Notes: generated from the letters alone by a model not told the origin. Counted from the stretch's first letter, positions 1 through 9,998 are shown. The stretch is DNA of 64,000 bases from Peloplasma aerotolerans (GCF_030012175.1 NZ_JASCXW010000002.1:62001-126000), one strand, 5' to 3'. Made by a program: numbers and translations.

Positions 1-1
1 A

Positions 2-1417
2 TCAACTATTCACGACGTTACTGATTATTTAGTAACAGTCTATAATAGTATAACTCCAACTTTAGTTGTTCTATTAGATGATGTCATGGAAGAAGGCCCA
101 TCGATGGAAGAAATGTTCTTAATTAAAGATGAAGTTGTGGCTATTTTACATGCAACACTTCCTGATGCTGAATATTTCTCTGATATGTACTATTTCATGT
201 TTAATATCGCAAATGCATTAGGAGACTTTGATTTAGAGGACTTCTATGATTATACAGATTTTCTAGGTGAATTAGAACATGCTAAATTTGATCTATTCCT
301 AGCATTTGCAGCTGCGGTAGATCAACAAACTGTTGAAGATATCATGATGATTGCTGATGAAATGGTTATCCCTGGTGAAGAACTCTATGACCCAGAGTAT
401 CAATATTGGTATTATACAGATGATACTTATGATTTTGAGAAAGTGGTAGCTTTAGCAGTATATGTCGGAACATTCCTAGAAGACTTCAAACTGGATAATG
501 AAGCTAAGTTTACAACATTAGAAACATTACTTGGTGACGATGCGGTTAAAGAATTACTTCTTCTATTTGGTGATTTGGTCAAACAAGTCATGGCATTAGA
601 GATGGATGAAGATGAATATGCAATGGCGGAATTCGTTATTGATGAAGTTCTAGCTGATTATGATAACATTGTTGCTGGTTTGAGTACTATATATGGTTTA
701 GGTGCAGATGTGTTTGCTCAGTTTATTGCAACTGAAGGACAATTCTTCCTAGACTTCTATCAACTAACACAATCAGATATGGAAGTTATCGATCAAGCTA
801 CTGTTGCTCAAATCGAAAACGTATTTGCACAGCTTGTTGACTATAACAATATCTTAGCAGCAGGATTAACACAACCTGAAATCGAAAAGATTCTAACAGC
901 AATTCGTGTTCCATTGATGATGCAAAATATGATGGAAGATGAAATGTTTGATCAAACTGAGTTCAATCTAACATTTGCACAATTAGTAACTCCTGTATCA
1001 ACGGTGATTGCAAATGTAATTAATCTTGAAAACCAACTACTTACTATAGTTGTAGGTATGGATGTTGCTGAATTAATGTTTGACTCAAATTGGAATATTA
1101 CTGAACAACATGCTTTAATGGGTATTGTGATTCTTGCTCTAGATGATTTATTTACATTAGCTAATGAGACATTATTCTTTGACACAATTGGTATCATAGG
1201 TGATGATATTCTATCAAATTCATTTATTATGGACAAAATGGGAACAACTCAACAAGAAATCGATGATATGATTGGTGGTATTGAATCTCACTTCCAAGCA
1301 GTATTTACAGATCTTCATATGATCGCTGCTTATGATTTCACAGATTTAACTGAAGGTCAAATTTCAGAAATCGAACAATTCTTTGCTTCAATGTTTGCTC
1401 TATTTCCTGAAGATTAA
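2..1417 (+). CDS. Acidic all-helical protein of unknown function, 5' end cut by window
   Basis: The reading frame is open from base 2, with no stop before the first in-frame ATG at 86, so this is the last 471 codons of a longer gene. I do not recognise the family. The visible part is predicted helical and very rich in Asp, Glu, Phe, Met and Leu. It has essentially one arginine, few lysines and no cysteine, which is an extreme acidic bias. No membrane segment is obvious in the visible part. The missing N-terminus could carry a signal peptide, and a cysteine-free acidic composition would suit a secreted or surface protein, but that is inference. It ends at a clear terminator. It is one of only two genes left of the origin transcribed toward it. 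Confidence 0.7.
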   Translation, partial: STIHDVTDYLVTVYNSITPTLVVLLDDVMEEGPSMEEMFLIKDEVVAILHATLPDAEYFSDMYYFMFNIANALGDFDLEDFYDYTDFLGELEHAKFDLFLAFAAAVDQQTVEDIMMIADEMVIPGEELYDPEYQYWYYTDDTYDFEKVVALAVYVGTFLEDFKLDNEAKFTTLETLLGDDAVKELLLLFGDLVKQVMALEMDEDEYAMAEFVIDEVLADYDNIVAGLSTIYGLGADVFAQFIATEGQFFLDFYQLTQSDMEVIDQATVAQIENVFAQLVDYNNILAAGLTQPEIEKILTAIRVPLMMQNMMEDEMFDQTEFNLTFAQLVTPVSTVIANVINLENQLLTIVVGMDVAELMFDSNWNITEQHALMGIVILALDDLFTLANETLFFDTIGIIGDDILSNSFIMDKMGTTQQEIDDMIGGIESHFQAVFTDLHMIAAYDFTDLTEGQISEIEQFFASMFALFPED

Positions 1418-1448
1418 TCCTTGATTAAATAAAACATTCAATAAATTG

Positions 1449-1482
1449 AAAGAGGCTATATCAAATTAGCCTCTTTTTCTTT
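1449..1482 (+). terminator. Intrinsic terminator after the acidic protein gene
   Basis: A 10-bp perfect stem (1449-1458 with 1467-1476, arms AAAGAGGCTA and TAGCCTCTTT) with an 8-nt loop runs into a T-rich tract. It lies 32 nt after the stop codon. Confidence 0.88.
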
Positions 1483-1489
1483 TATTTGA

Positions 1490-1495
1490 TATAAT
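1490..1495 (+). promoter_or_regulatory. Extended -10 promoter of the SDR gene
   Basis: TATAAT preceded by TGA (TGnTATAAT) lies 28 nt upstream of the start codon. No good -35 is present because the preceding terminator occupies that spot, so an extended -10 promoter is the best reading. Confidence 0.5.
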
Positions 1496-1523
1496 GATAT
1501 TAACTAAATTCTTGAGGTGAGTC

Positions 1524-2456
1524 ATGTATATTATAACTGGAGCAACAGGACATATAGGTAATAACGTAACCAGATTTCTAGTAAATAAAAACCAAAAAGT
1601 TAGAGTCCTTGTTAGAAAAATAGATGACTCAATTAATGATTTGCCTATAGATATTAAAGTAGGTAATATTTTTGATGAAGATTTTTTAAATGAACATATT
1701 CTAGAAAATGATATTGTTATTCATTGTGCGGGATATATTGATTTACTTAACAAAGAAAAGATGCAGAGTTTTCGAACTAATTATCAAGGCACTAAAAAAA
1801 TAGCAGATCTTTGTTTAAGAAAAAAGAATCGCTTTATCTATATTAGTTCTGTTGATGTTATACCAAAAAGCAAACGAGGATTGGTTTATGAACCTATTTC
1901 ATTGACACCAAAAAAGATGAAAACATATTATGCAACCTCAAAGGCAATGGCAACAGATTATGTCTTAAATCAAATATCTAATGGCTTAAATGCGCTAGTA
2001 CTCTATCCATCAGCAGTTATTGGTGTCCATGATTATAAACCTTCAGCTGCAGGCAAAGAAATACTATCAGTACTCAATCATAAAATATTATTTTCATTAA
2101 ATGGTGGATATAACTTTATTGATGTGAAAGATGTTGCTAAAGCAATATTTATAGCAGCTAACTCATCATATAGAGGGCATATGATTTTATCTGGTGAGGA
2201 TCAAACGATTAAAAGTTTATATCGCTCAATAGAAAAAGCAACCACAGTGCCAAAATTAATCATACCATTGCCCACAATTATCGTTAGACTTGCTGTATTT
2301 TTTTCTCCAAAGTACTCACAAATGATGATTACAAAAATAAAAGAAAACTACCATTATAGTAACCAAGAGATGAAAAAACATTTAATACCTGAATTAACAC
2401 CATTTGATCAAACGATTAAAGAGTCTATTGAGTGGTTAGTCAAATATTATCTATAA
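1524..2456 (+). CDS. NAD(P)-dependent epimerase/dehydratase (extended SDR)
   Basis: This 310-residue protein has the N-terminal Rossmann motif TGATGHIG (residues 5-12). A serine-bearing strand (YISSVDV) and a YxxxK catalytic pair (YATSK, about residues 134-138) follow, the order seen in extended short-chain dehydrogenases of the NAD-dependent epimerase/dehydratase family. The substrate cannot be told from sequence; relatives act on nucleotide sugars, sterols or dihydroflavonols. The start is supported by an AGGTGA ribosome-binding site. The gene is monocistronic between two terminators and faces the oppositely transcribed gene beginning its 3' end at 2492. It lies on the lagging strand, unlike most of its neighbours. 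Confidence 0.85.
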   Translation: MYIITGATGHIGNNVTRFLVNKNQKVRVLVRKIDDSINDLPIDIKVGNIFDEDFLNEHILENDIVIHCAGYIDLLNKEKMQSFRTNYQGTKKIADLCLRKKNRFIYISSVDVIPKSKRGLVYEPISLTPKKMKTYYATSKAMATDYVLNQISNGLNALVLYPSAVIGVHDYKPSAAGKEILSVLNHKILFSLNGGYNFIDVKDVAKAIFIAANSSYRGHMILSGEDQTIKSLYRSIEKATTVPKLIIPLPTIIVRLAVFFSPKYSQMMITKIKENYHYSNQEMKKHLIPELTPFDQTIKESIEWLVKYYL

Positions 2457-2494
2457 AAAAAAGAATTTAGCAATTGCTAAACGCTCTTTTTTTA
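2455..2494. terminator. Bidirectional terminator between convergent genes
   Basis: The core hairpin TTTAGC-AATT-GCTAAA (2466-2481) is flanked by an A-run on the left and a T-run on the right. It can terminate transcription from both sides and overlaps the 3' ends of the two convergent genes. Confidence 0.75.
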
Positions 2495-3043
2495 TAGTAT
2501 ACCTAATTCATCTGCTATTTCTAAAAATATATCATTAATTGCATAATACTCAACATCAAGTCTCTTAAATAAATCAAATGTCATTTGATCCAATTTAACA
2601 AACATATCCATTGGCACTTCTTCTTTACTTTCAAGTTTTTTTAGAATATCTTGTTCAAACTGGACAAGACTATCCATATCTTTTTGCTCAAAATTTTCAA
2701 CACCTAATAATTCATTCTGAAAATCTATTGTGCTTAACAATAAATTGACATCCTTAGCTCTATTTTCTAAGTCTTTAATGTTGTTGTCATAAGCACGATT
2801 GAGTAATTCAACAATTTCATGAATCTGATCAGCAAGATAATAAAATCCTGTTTCAAATATATGATCTTCTTCATCAGTATATGTCGTATCGTCAATCAAT
2901 TTATCATATAGATGATCTGTTACGTCGATGACATGCTTAAAACGAATAATCAAGTCTGAGTTTTTATCAACTAAATACTTTAGCAACTCATGATGTTCAA
3001 GCTTCCAATTGGCATACTCGTGATAAACTTTTTCATCACGCAT
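2492..3043 (-). CDS. Conserved-looking helical cytoplasmic protein, function unknown
   Basis: This 183-residue acidic, mostly helical protein has no signal peptide or membrane segment. I do not recognise a family. The residue pattern (many Leu/Ile heptads, Asp/Glu/Lys rich) suggests a helical bundle. It lies 14 nt downstream of fba on the same strand with no terminator between, so it is probably cotranscribed with fba, and an AGGTG ribosome-binding site precedes the ATG. Its end overlaps the convergent terminator. A function in glycolysis should not be read into its position. Confidence 0.75.
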   Translation of the reverse strand: MRDEKVYHEYANWKLEHHELLKYLVDKNSDLIIRFKHVIDVTDHLYDKLIDDTTYTDEEDHIFETGFYYLADQIHEIVELLNRAYDNNIKDLENRAKDVNLLLSTIDFQNELLGVENFEQKDMDSLVQFEQDILKKLESKEEVPMDMFVKLDQMTFDLFKRLDVEYYAINDIFLEIADELGIL

Positions 3044-3057
3044 ACAATCACCTCTTC

Positions 3058-3924
3058 TTAAGCTTTATTAACCGAACCAAACATTTCAAGTTTTTCTCTA
3101 ATTGTTTGTTTGATTGCTTCATATCCTGGATTTAATAATTTTCTTGGGTCAAATCCCTTACCTTGACGGTCTTTACCTTCTTCAATGTATTTACGCGTAG
3201 CTGCTGCAAATGCTAATTGAAGTTCAGTATTCACATTGATTTTTGATACGCCTAATGAAATAGCCTTTTTTACCATTTCTTCAGGAATACCTGTTCCACC
3301 ATGTAAAACTAGAGGTACACCACCAGTAACACGTTGAACCTCTGCTAACACTTCAAAGTCTAAACCTTTCCAGTTTGGTGGGTATGTCCCATGAATATTA
3401 CCAATACCAGCTGCAAACATATCTACACCGGTTGCTGCAATTGCTGCACACTCTTTAGGATCTGCAATTTCTCCAGCTCCGATTACACCATCTTCTTCTC
3501 CACCAATTGATCCAACTTCAGCTTCAACAGAAACACCTTTTGCATGACATGCTTTTACGATTTCTTTTGTTTTCGCTAAATTTTCTTCAAATGGGTAATG
3601 TGAACCATCAAACATAATTGATGTGAATCCAGCTTCTAGAGCTTTATATGCTCCTTCATATGTTCCATGATCCAAATGAACAGCTACTGGTACGGAAACA
3701 TTATAATGCTCATCTAATGTTCTTACCATCGCCATAACATTCTTATATCCTCCCATGTATTTAGCTGCACCTTCAGATACACCTAAAATAACTGGTGATT
3801 TAAGTTCTTCTACAGTCGTTAAAACTGCTTTAATCCATTCTAAATTATTAATGTTTATTTGAGCAACACCATATCCTTCTTTGTGTGCTTTTAATAACAT
3901 TTCTTTTGCTGATACTACTGCCAT
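3058..3924 (-). CDS. fba: Class II fructose-1,6-bisphosphate aldolase
   Basis: It cleaves fructose 1,6-bisphosphate to dihydroxyacetone phosphate and glyceraldehyde 3-phosphate in the cytoplasmic glycolytic pathway. The 288 residues contain the class II zinc and substrate motifs in order: VHLDHG (about residue 80), EAEVGSIGGEEDG (about 135), GNIHGTYP (about 178) and LVLHGGTGIP (about 207). Length fits the bacterial FbaA family. An AAGGAGG-type ribosome-binding site supports the ATG. The linkage of fba with pyrG and rpoE is the same neighbourhood as in Bacillus subtilis. A separate promoter lies between pyrG and fba. Confidence 0.97.
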   Translation of the reverse strand: MAVVSAKEMLLKAHKEGYGVAQININNLEWIKAVLTTVEELKSPVILGVSEGAAKYMGGYKNVMAMVRTLDEHYNVSVPVAVHLDHGTYEGAYKALEAGFTSIMFDGSHYPFEENLAKTKEIVKACHAKGVSVEAEVGSIGGEEDGVIGAGEIADPKECAAIAATGVDMFAAGIGNIHGTYPPNWKGLDFEVLAEVQRVTGGVPLVLHGGTGIPEEMVKKAISLGVSKINVNTELQLAFAAATRKYIEEGKDRQGKGFDPRKLLNPGYEAIKQTIREKLEMFGSVNKA

Positions 3925-3957
3925 TATTATATTCCTCCTTGAATTTTGGTCAAATCT

Positions 3958-3986
3958 ATTATATTACAAAGTATTGCTTTTAGCAA
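3958..3986 (-). promoter_or_regulatory. fba promoter
   Basis: On the minus strand TTGCTA (3981-3986) and TATAAT (3958-3963) are separated by 17 bp. The -35 overlaps a small dyad (TATTGC/GCAATA, 3972-3988) that may be an operator or a weak pyrG terminator. Confidence 0.7.
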
Positions 3987-4030
3987 TAAAACTGGGCTTG
4001 TAATCGGTTGCATGAATCATTATGTGAAAC

Positions 4031-5629
<1,599 letters not shown>

Positions 5630-5646
5630 TTACCCTCCTACTTTTT

Positions 5647-5691
5647 AAAAGAAAAGAATCTCCTGTAATTAGGAGACTCTTTGGTGTGCCC
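5647..5691 (-). promoter_or_regulatory. pyrG leader: GGGC start and attenuator hairpin
   Basis: The predicted transcript starts with GGGC (5691 down to 5688), six nucleotides after the -10. About ten nucleotides later comes a 9-bp hairpin (arms GAGTCTCCT and AGGAGATTC, loop 6 nt, one G-U pair) followed by TTTTCTTTT. The 5' arm holds the pyrimidine run TCTCCT, which extra G residues added at the 5' end could pair with. In B. subtilis pyrG, low CTP causes reiterative G addition at a GGGC start, and the G-run disrupts the terminator. The same layout here makes that mechanism likely; it is inferred, not shown. Confidence 0.75.
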
Positions 5692-5697
5692 TTATCT

Positions 5698-5725
5698 ATT
5701 ATATCAAAAGATGGTTGAAACACAA
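5698..5725 (-). promoter_or_regulatory. pyrG promoter
   Basis: On the minus strand TATAAT (5698-5703) has a moderate -35 TTGTGT (5720-5725) with a 16-bp spacer. The first C after GGG is the fourth transcribed base, as required for CTP-dependent reiterative initiation. Confidence 0.75.
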
Positions 5726-5742
5726 CATATATTTAATTTTTT

Positions 5743-6357
5743 TCAGATTTCTTTTATGAATACATTATTGTTTTCGATAAAACCCATTTTCTTTAAATAT
5801 GCTTGGTGTTTTATGTTTCCAGGATGTGTTGTTAGTTTTTTAACACCTAATTTTGAAAAAAAGTCTTTTTTATCTTCATAGAGAAACTGTCCTACTTTAA
5901 AATCACGATATGTTGGAGTAACATAATCAATAAGAATTTTTAATGTATGCTTATCTTCATATTCACCTACAACTACACCTGCGGGTACTGTGTTTCTCAA
6001 AATAAATAATTTTAAATATTGATCATCTTCTAAATGATCATCAACATTCATAAAACTTTTCATGTTATCGCGATAAAAACTCATAAAATACTTAAAATAT
6101 TCTGTGTCTTTTTTCATTTCAATCAGTGTAAAGTAATCTTTTTTTGTATACATTTGAAATAAGTAGTAAACATTGATCATTGCAATACCGGTATTCATAA
6201 CTCCTACTGGGATTGCTCCAATTAAAAATCCATATACAGCAAAAACTAGAGACCCAAACAAGTTGATCCATCTCAACCTCTTTACAGAACTCATGAGCAA
6301 TGACACCAGAACAATAAAAGATGCCACATAACCTAATATTTCATAAAAATTTTCCAT
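5743..6357 (-). CDS. YgjV-like membrane protein fused to a GNAT-like domain
   Basis: Residues 1-75 hold about three hydrophobic segments with the YgjV-family pattern (GYVASFIVLVSLLMSSV, then LRWINLFGSLVFAVYGFLIG). Residues 90-204 look like an acetyltransferase of the GNAT fold, with a TPTYRDFKVGQFLY segment resembling motif A and a C-terminal HQAYLKKMGF typical of the family end. The acceptor is unknown, and the pyrophosphate-binding loop of GNAT is not canonical, so activity is uncertain. It has its own promoter (minus strand TTGATT at 6405-6410 and TATAAT at 6383-6388) after the rpoE terminator. The start has a GGTGGGG ribosome-binding site. Confidence 0.75.
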   Translation of the reverse strand: MENFYEILGYVASFIVLVSLLMSSVKRLRWINLFGSLVFAVYGFLIGAIPVGVMNTGIAMINVYYLFQMYTKKDYFTLIEMKKDTEYFKYFMSFYRDNMKSFMNVDDHLEDDQYLKLFILRNTVPAGVVVGEYEDKHTLKILIDYVTPTYRDFKVGQFLYEDKKDFFSKLGVKKLTTHPGNIKHQAYLKKMGFIENNNVFIKEI

Positions 6358-6382
6358 AAATAAACCCCACCTTCATTATTTA

Positions 6383-6410
6383 ATTATATTGATTATATCA
6401 ACTAAATCAA
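6383..6410 (-). promoter_or_regulatory. Promoter of the YgjV-GNAT gene
   Basis: TTGATT (6405-6410) and TATAAT (6383-6388) lie on the minus strand with a 16-bp spacer, between the rpoE terminator and the start codon. Confidence 0.6.
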
Positions 6411-6430
6411 ACTTTTTGTTTGATTCGATG

Positions 6431-6457
6431 AAAAAAGGGTATACGCAATGTATACCC
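6431..6457 (-). terminator. rpoE intrinsic terminator
   Basis: On the minus strand an 8-bp stem GGGTATAC/GTATACCC (6437-6444 with 6450-6457) and a 5-nt loop are followed directly by six Ts. Confidence 0.9.
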
Positions 6458-6487
6458 ATTAGAATACATTTTTATAGCTGATGTGTA

Positions 6488-7042
6488 TTACTCATCATAC
6501 ATATCTTCATAATCGTCCATGATTTCGTTATAATCGTCTTCGTCATAATCATCGTCGAATTCAATTTCAACATCATCATCTACATCGTCATCATCTGTTG
6601 ACTTCGTTGGTAGATCAATTTCGATATAAGCTTTTTCTTCCTTGATTTCTTCGTCGACTTCTTCATCTTCTTCATCATCATCTTTTTCAACTTTCACCTT
6701 AACTTCTTCTTCCTCTTCTTCAAGAGTATACTCAGTAAAGTCTAAGTCTTCTTCGACATCTTCTTCAATATCTTCAGCTTGAACAAAGGCGAAACCGTCT
6801 TTATCCCATAATTCTAAATTTCTTTCTTTCAAATCCCATTGGTCATCACCACAATACACAAACTTTGCGCTTTGTGTTATATCCATGTAAAGTTGCGTCA
6901 ATTTGTCAACATCTTCTAGTGAAATTTCTTTGATTTCAGCAACACTTTGAATTAATTGTTGGATGGTCATTGGCTTCTTGCTGTCTTTTAATAGAATTTC
7001 TGCTACATCAAGCATTGCTAATGATTTCATTTTATCGCTCAT
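6488..7042 (-). CDS. rpoE: DNA-directed RNA polymerase delta subunit
   Basis: Delta binds core RNA polymerase, raises initiation specificity and helps recycling. The N-terminal ~90 residues match the HARE-HTH fold of delta (the run from LDVAEILLKDSKKPMT to DQWDL). The C-terminal ~90 residues are an almost uninterrupted Asp/Glu tail, the disordered acidic region of this subunit. Length (184) is normal. Bacillus subtilis also has rpoE close to pyrG and fbaA, which supports the call. This is the Gram-positive delta subunit, not a sigma factor of the same name. Confidence 0.95.
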   Translation of the reverse strand: MSDKMKSLAMLDVAEILLKDSKKPMTIQQLIQSVAEIKEISLEDVDKLTQLYMDITQSAKFVYCGDDQWDLKERNLELWDKDGFAFVQAEDIEEDVEEDLDFTEYTLEEEEEEVKVKVEKDDDEEDEEVDEEIKEEKAYIEIDLPTKSTDDDDVDDDVEIEFDDDYDEDDYNEIMDDYEDMYDE

Positions 7043-7101
7043 TTCTGCCTCCTAAAACCGTATATATTGTATACTAATCATCTTGTTTTTGCAAGTGTTA
7101 T

Positions 7102-7371
7102 TTATCTTAATTGAGTAATTAATAAAACGATAGCAAGAATCACAGCAAGTACAATGAATAATTTTAGCATTTTCTTAACAAAACTCATAACGCCAAGAAC
7201 TAAAATAATTCCAGCAAACACAATACCGACAATCTTTATTAACTCTGGCAATGGTACGACAAACTCTTCATAGAGTCCGATTAACTTTTGATCAATGTTT
7301 AATGTTGTCTGCAAAAACTCGTTAAACCTACCATAAATAGATCCTAAAAATCCTTTAATTGTATCCCACAT
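7102..7371 (-). CDS. Small membrane protein with two C-terminal transmembrane helices
   Basis: This 89-residue protein has a soluble amphipathic N-terminal half (residues 1-40), then hydrophobic segments at about 44-64 and 67-87 separated by a KKMLK turn. I do not recognise a family. It starts 12 nt after recR with an AGGAGG ribosome-binding site, so it is translated as the last gene of the dnaX-ybaB-recR operon. The position is where Bacillota often carry small membrane proteins of the YaaL/BofA type, but similarity to those cannot be claimed here. Confidence 0.7.
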   Translation of the reverse strand: MWDTIKGFLGSIYGRFNEFLQTTLNIDQKLIGLYEEFVVPLPELIKIVGIVFAGIILVLGVMSFVKKMLKLFIVLAVILAIVLLITQLR

Positions 7372-7383
7372 CGTTTTTTCCTC

Positions 7384-7974
7384 CTAATACTTCAGTCTGT
7401 TTTCAACAGCCTTACTCAATGTTAATTCATCTGCATATTTCAAATCTGCTCCAACGGGTAGTCCATATGCTAATCTTGTTACTGAAAGTCTATTATCATC
7501 AAACAAAGATTTTAAATACTTAGCTGTCATCTCACCTTCAACAGTTCCACTTGTTGCTATAATCATCTCTTTAGCATTTTTTAAGCGTTCCTCTAAAGTA
7601 TCTATGTTTAAATCTTTATCTGTAATACCTCTTGAAAAATCTACTAAACCACCAAGAACATGATAAAGCCCATGGTATGTCTTCATCTTTTCCATAACAA
7701 ATACATCTTTTGCATCAGCAACCACCATGATGATATGATGATCTCTATTTGGGTTGCTGCAAATCTCGCAAACATCATGATCGGTAATCATATGACATTT
7801 ATTGCAGTATTTGATTTCCTCTTTAAGGTTTGCTAAATGGTTAGAAAATTGAATAATTTCATCATTATCAATTTTAGTAACAAGATGTAGTGCTAACCTT
7901 TCAGCAGTTTTTTCTCCAATACCTGGAAGTTTTTGAAAATCTTCAATGATTTTCTTTAGTATGTTAGGATACAT
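7384..7974 (-). CDS. recR: Recombination protein RecR
   Basis: RecR works with RecO (and RecF) to load RecA on gapped DNA. The 196 residues have the helix-hairpin-helix start (LPGIGEKTAERLALHL), a four-cysteine zinc motif (CNKC...CEIC, about residues 57-72), a Toprim segment and the C-terminal Walker-like GLPVGADLKYADE. The start codon overlaps the ybaB stop as TAATG, so the two are translationally coupled. Confidence 0.97.
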   Translation of the reverse strand: MYPNILKKIIEDFQKLPGIGEKTAERLALHLVTKIDNDEIIQFSNHLANLKEEIKYCNKCHMITDHDVCEICSNPNRDHHIIMVVADAKDVFVMEKMKTYHGLYHVLGGLVDFSRGITDKDLNIDTLEERLKNAKEMIIATSGTVEGEMTAKYLKSLFDDNRLSVTRLAYGLPVGADLKYADELTLSKAVENRLKY

Positions 7975-8264
7975 TAAAATCCAAACCCACCTAAACCACC
8001 ACTAAACTGTCCCATCGTTTCTTCTTGTTCTTTTTCAATCTGTTTCAATGCGTCATTCACTGCAAGCAAAATAGAATCTTGGAGTAAATCAACCTCTTCT
8101 AAAAACTCAGGATTGATTTGCACATCAATGACTTGTCTTGTGCCTTGCATAACGACTGTGACTCCAGATGCTTTACCAAAGAATTCTTTTCTTTCTAACG
8201 CTTCTTGAGCTTCCATCATTTGCTTTTGTATTTTTTTTAGTTTGCTTAACATATTTGGATTCAT
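7974..8264 (-). CDS. ybaB: YbaB/EbfC family nucleoid-associated protein
   Basis: This 96-residue small DNA-binding protein starts MNPNMLSKLKKIQKQMMEAQ and has the family core VTVVMQGTRQVIDVQINPE. It lies between dnaX and recR, the invariant neighbourhood of the family. Members form dimers that bind DNA with little sequence preference. It begins 4 nt after dnaX, so it is cotranscribed. Confidence 0.96.
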   Translation of the reverse strand: MNPNMLSKLKKIQKQMMEAQEALERKEFFGKASGVTVVMQGTRQVIDVQINPEFLEEVDLLQDSILLAVNDALKQIEKEQEETMGQFSGGLGGFGF

Positions 8265-8268
8265 TTTG

Positions 8269-9915
8269 TTACTCCTTTATTATCGCTTTTTCACCGAAAT
8301 AATCTTTTGCTAACGATATAATTTCGGGTTCTTTCTTTTCTTCGTCAACCAAATCAACATATAATTTAAGATCATATGGAGGTAATTTAGGTTTTTTGCT
8401 ACCTTTCTTCCAAAGATCTAAATAAACTTCTTTTATAACTAGCCAGTCTGTTTTAAGTATTGCTATATAATCATCTATTAAATGTTTTTTGCTATTAATG
8501 ATTTCTAGAACCATCTTTTTAGTTTCGGGTTCTAATATGCGTTTGCACAAGTTAATATCATCATATACAAGAAGCATTGAATCTGAGACAGCTTCTAACT
8601 CTGCTTGCGAAAGCAAGTATGCAACCATTTTCAAATGGTTCTTAGGGTAATCTTTTAAGTGCTCCCAACCTGTTTGTAATAGTTTCTTTTTTTCTTTATC
8701 GCTATGATTTAAAATGCTTTCCACTTGTTTGATTGATACGAGTGGTTTCTTACTACTTTGGACAACTGCTTTGGGTTGAATCTTCATTTGTTCTTTAATT
8801 TCTTGCATGCTATTTTTCAAGTCCATAATCGTTGCTTCATAATCGATAGCATGTAATGTTTGATGCTCCATCATTTTGATCAATGCTAATTCAACATAGG
8901 CTCTTTTTTGATGTGTCCATTTCATATCTTGTTGTAGACGATTTAAAATATCTAAGTAAAAGTATATTTTGTCAAATGAGAAGATACTCACTAAGTCTTT
9001 ATACTTCACATATTCAACCTTAACAGATTTTTCTAATAAGATATCACGAAGTGCTAAGATAAGATCGTTAACAATTCTGCTAATTTCTTTACCTTCAGCA
9101 AGTAAGTCTTTTAGAATAATCATTGCATTACTGATTTCTTTATTTGAAATCGCTGTTAATAATTTTATTAACGCTTTTTTTGAAACACTACCTGAGACTT
9201 GGTGTACATCATCTTCTGTGATTTCTCCATCTGCATAAGAAATGGTTTGGTCAAGCAAACTGATGGCATCTCTTAATCCACCTTCTGCATTTTCTGCAAC
9301 TGCATAGATTGCATCATGGGAAATCTTAATGTTTTCCTTTTCAGCAATATGTTTTAGTTTATCTACAATATCATTAGTTTCAATGTTTTTAAAATCGAAA
9401 CGCTGACATCTTGATAAAATTGTTGGTGGAATCTTATGAACTTCAGTGGTTGCTAAAATAAAGATGACGTGTTTTGGCGGTTCCTCTAAAGTTTTCAATA
9501 AAGCATTAAATGCTCCTGGTGTTAACATATGAACTTCATCGATGATGTATACTTTATAGCGACCAACACTTGGCATGTACTTAACTTTATCTCTTAACTC
9601 ACGGATTTCATCAACACCATTATTTGATGCAGCATCAATTTCTATAACATCAGGAATATCTCCTTTGTCGATGCCTTTACAAATACTGCATTCATTACAT
9701 GGTTCATTGTTAGGTTGATGTTCGCAATTTACTGCTTTAGCAAAAATCTTAGCGATACTTGTTTTACCAGTACCTCTGGGTCCACTAAATAAATATGCAT
9801 GGGCAACCTTATCATGCAACAACGTATTTTGAAGTGTTTTGATAATTACTTTTTGTCCTGATACTTCACTAAAAGCTTTTGGACGATAAGCACGATACAA
9901 TGCTACATATGCCAT
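8269..9915 (-). CDS. dnaX: DNA polymerase III subunit gamma/tau
   Basis: It is the clamp-loader ATPase of the replicative polymerase. In the 548 residues the Walker A is GPRGTGKT (about residue 45), a zinc-binding set includes CNECSIC (about 74-80), Walker B/DExH is IIDEVHML, and the sensor/SRC motif is ILSRCQRFDF. The C-terminal third is lower in similarity, as expected for tau. No frameshift slippery site is obvious. Upstream AT-rich DNA (9916-9998) has TATAAT sequences on the minus strand. dnaX-ybaB-recR is a conserved operon. Confidence 0.96.
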   Translation of the reverse strand: MAYVALYRAYRPKAFSEVSGQKVIIKTLQNTLLHDKVAHAYLFSGPRGTGKTSIAKIFAKAVNCEHQPNNEPCNECSICKGIDKGDIPDVIEIDAASNNGVDEIRELRDKVKYMPSVGRYKVYIIDEVHMLTPGAFNALLKTLEEPPKHVIFILATTEVHKIPPTILSRCQRFDFKNIETNDIVDKLKHIAEKENIKISHDAIYAVAENAEGGLRDAISLLDQTISYADGEITEDDVHQVSGSVSKKALIKLLTAISNKEISNAMIILKDLLAEGKEISRIVNDLILALRDILLEKSVKVEYVKYKDLVSIFSFDKIYFYLDILNRLQQDMKWTHQKRAYVELALIKMMEHQTLHAIDYEATIMDLKNSMQEIKEQMKIQPKAVVQSSKKPLVSIKQVESILNHSDKEKKKLLQTGWEHLKDYPKNHLKMVAYLLSQAELEAVSDSMLLVYDDINLCKRILEPETKKMVLEIINSKKHLIDDYIAILKTDWLVIKEVYLDLWKKGSKKPKLPPYDLKLYVDLVDEEKKEPEIISLAKDYFGEKAIIKE

Positions 9916-9998
9916 AAGAATACCCTCGCTTTCTTTCTTTTTTCATTATAACACATATTATACTTTATAATATGATAGATTCTTAAAAAGGAAATGAC

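Noticed and set aside
8269-9915. Programmed frameshift in dnaX producing a separate gamma subunit
   Set aside because: No convincing slippery A-run plus hairpin was found, and most Bacillota make only the tau form.
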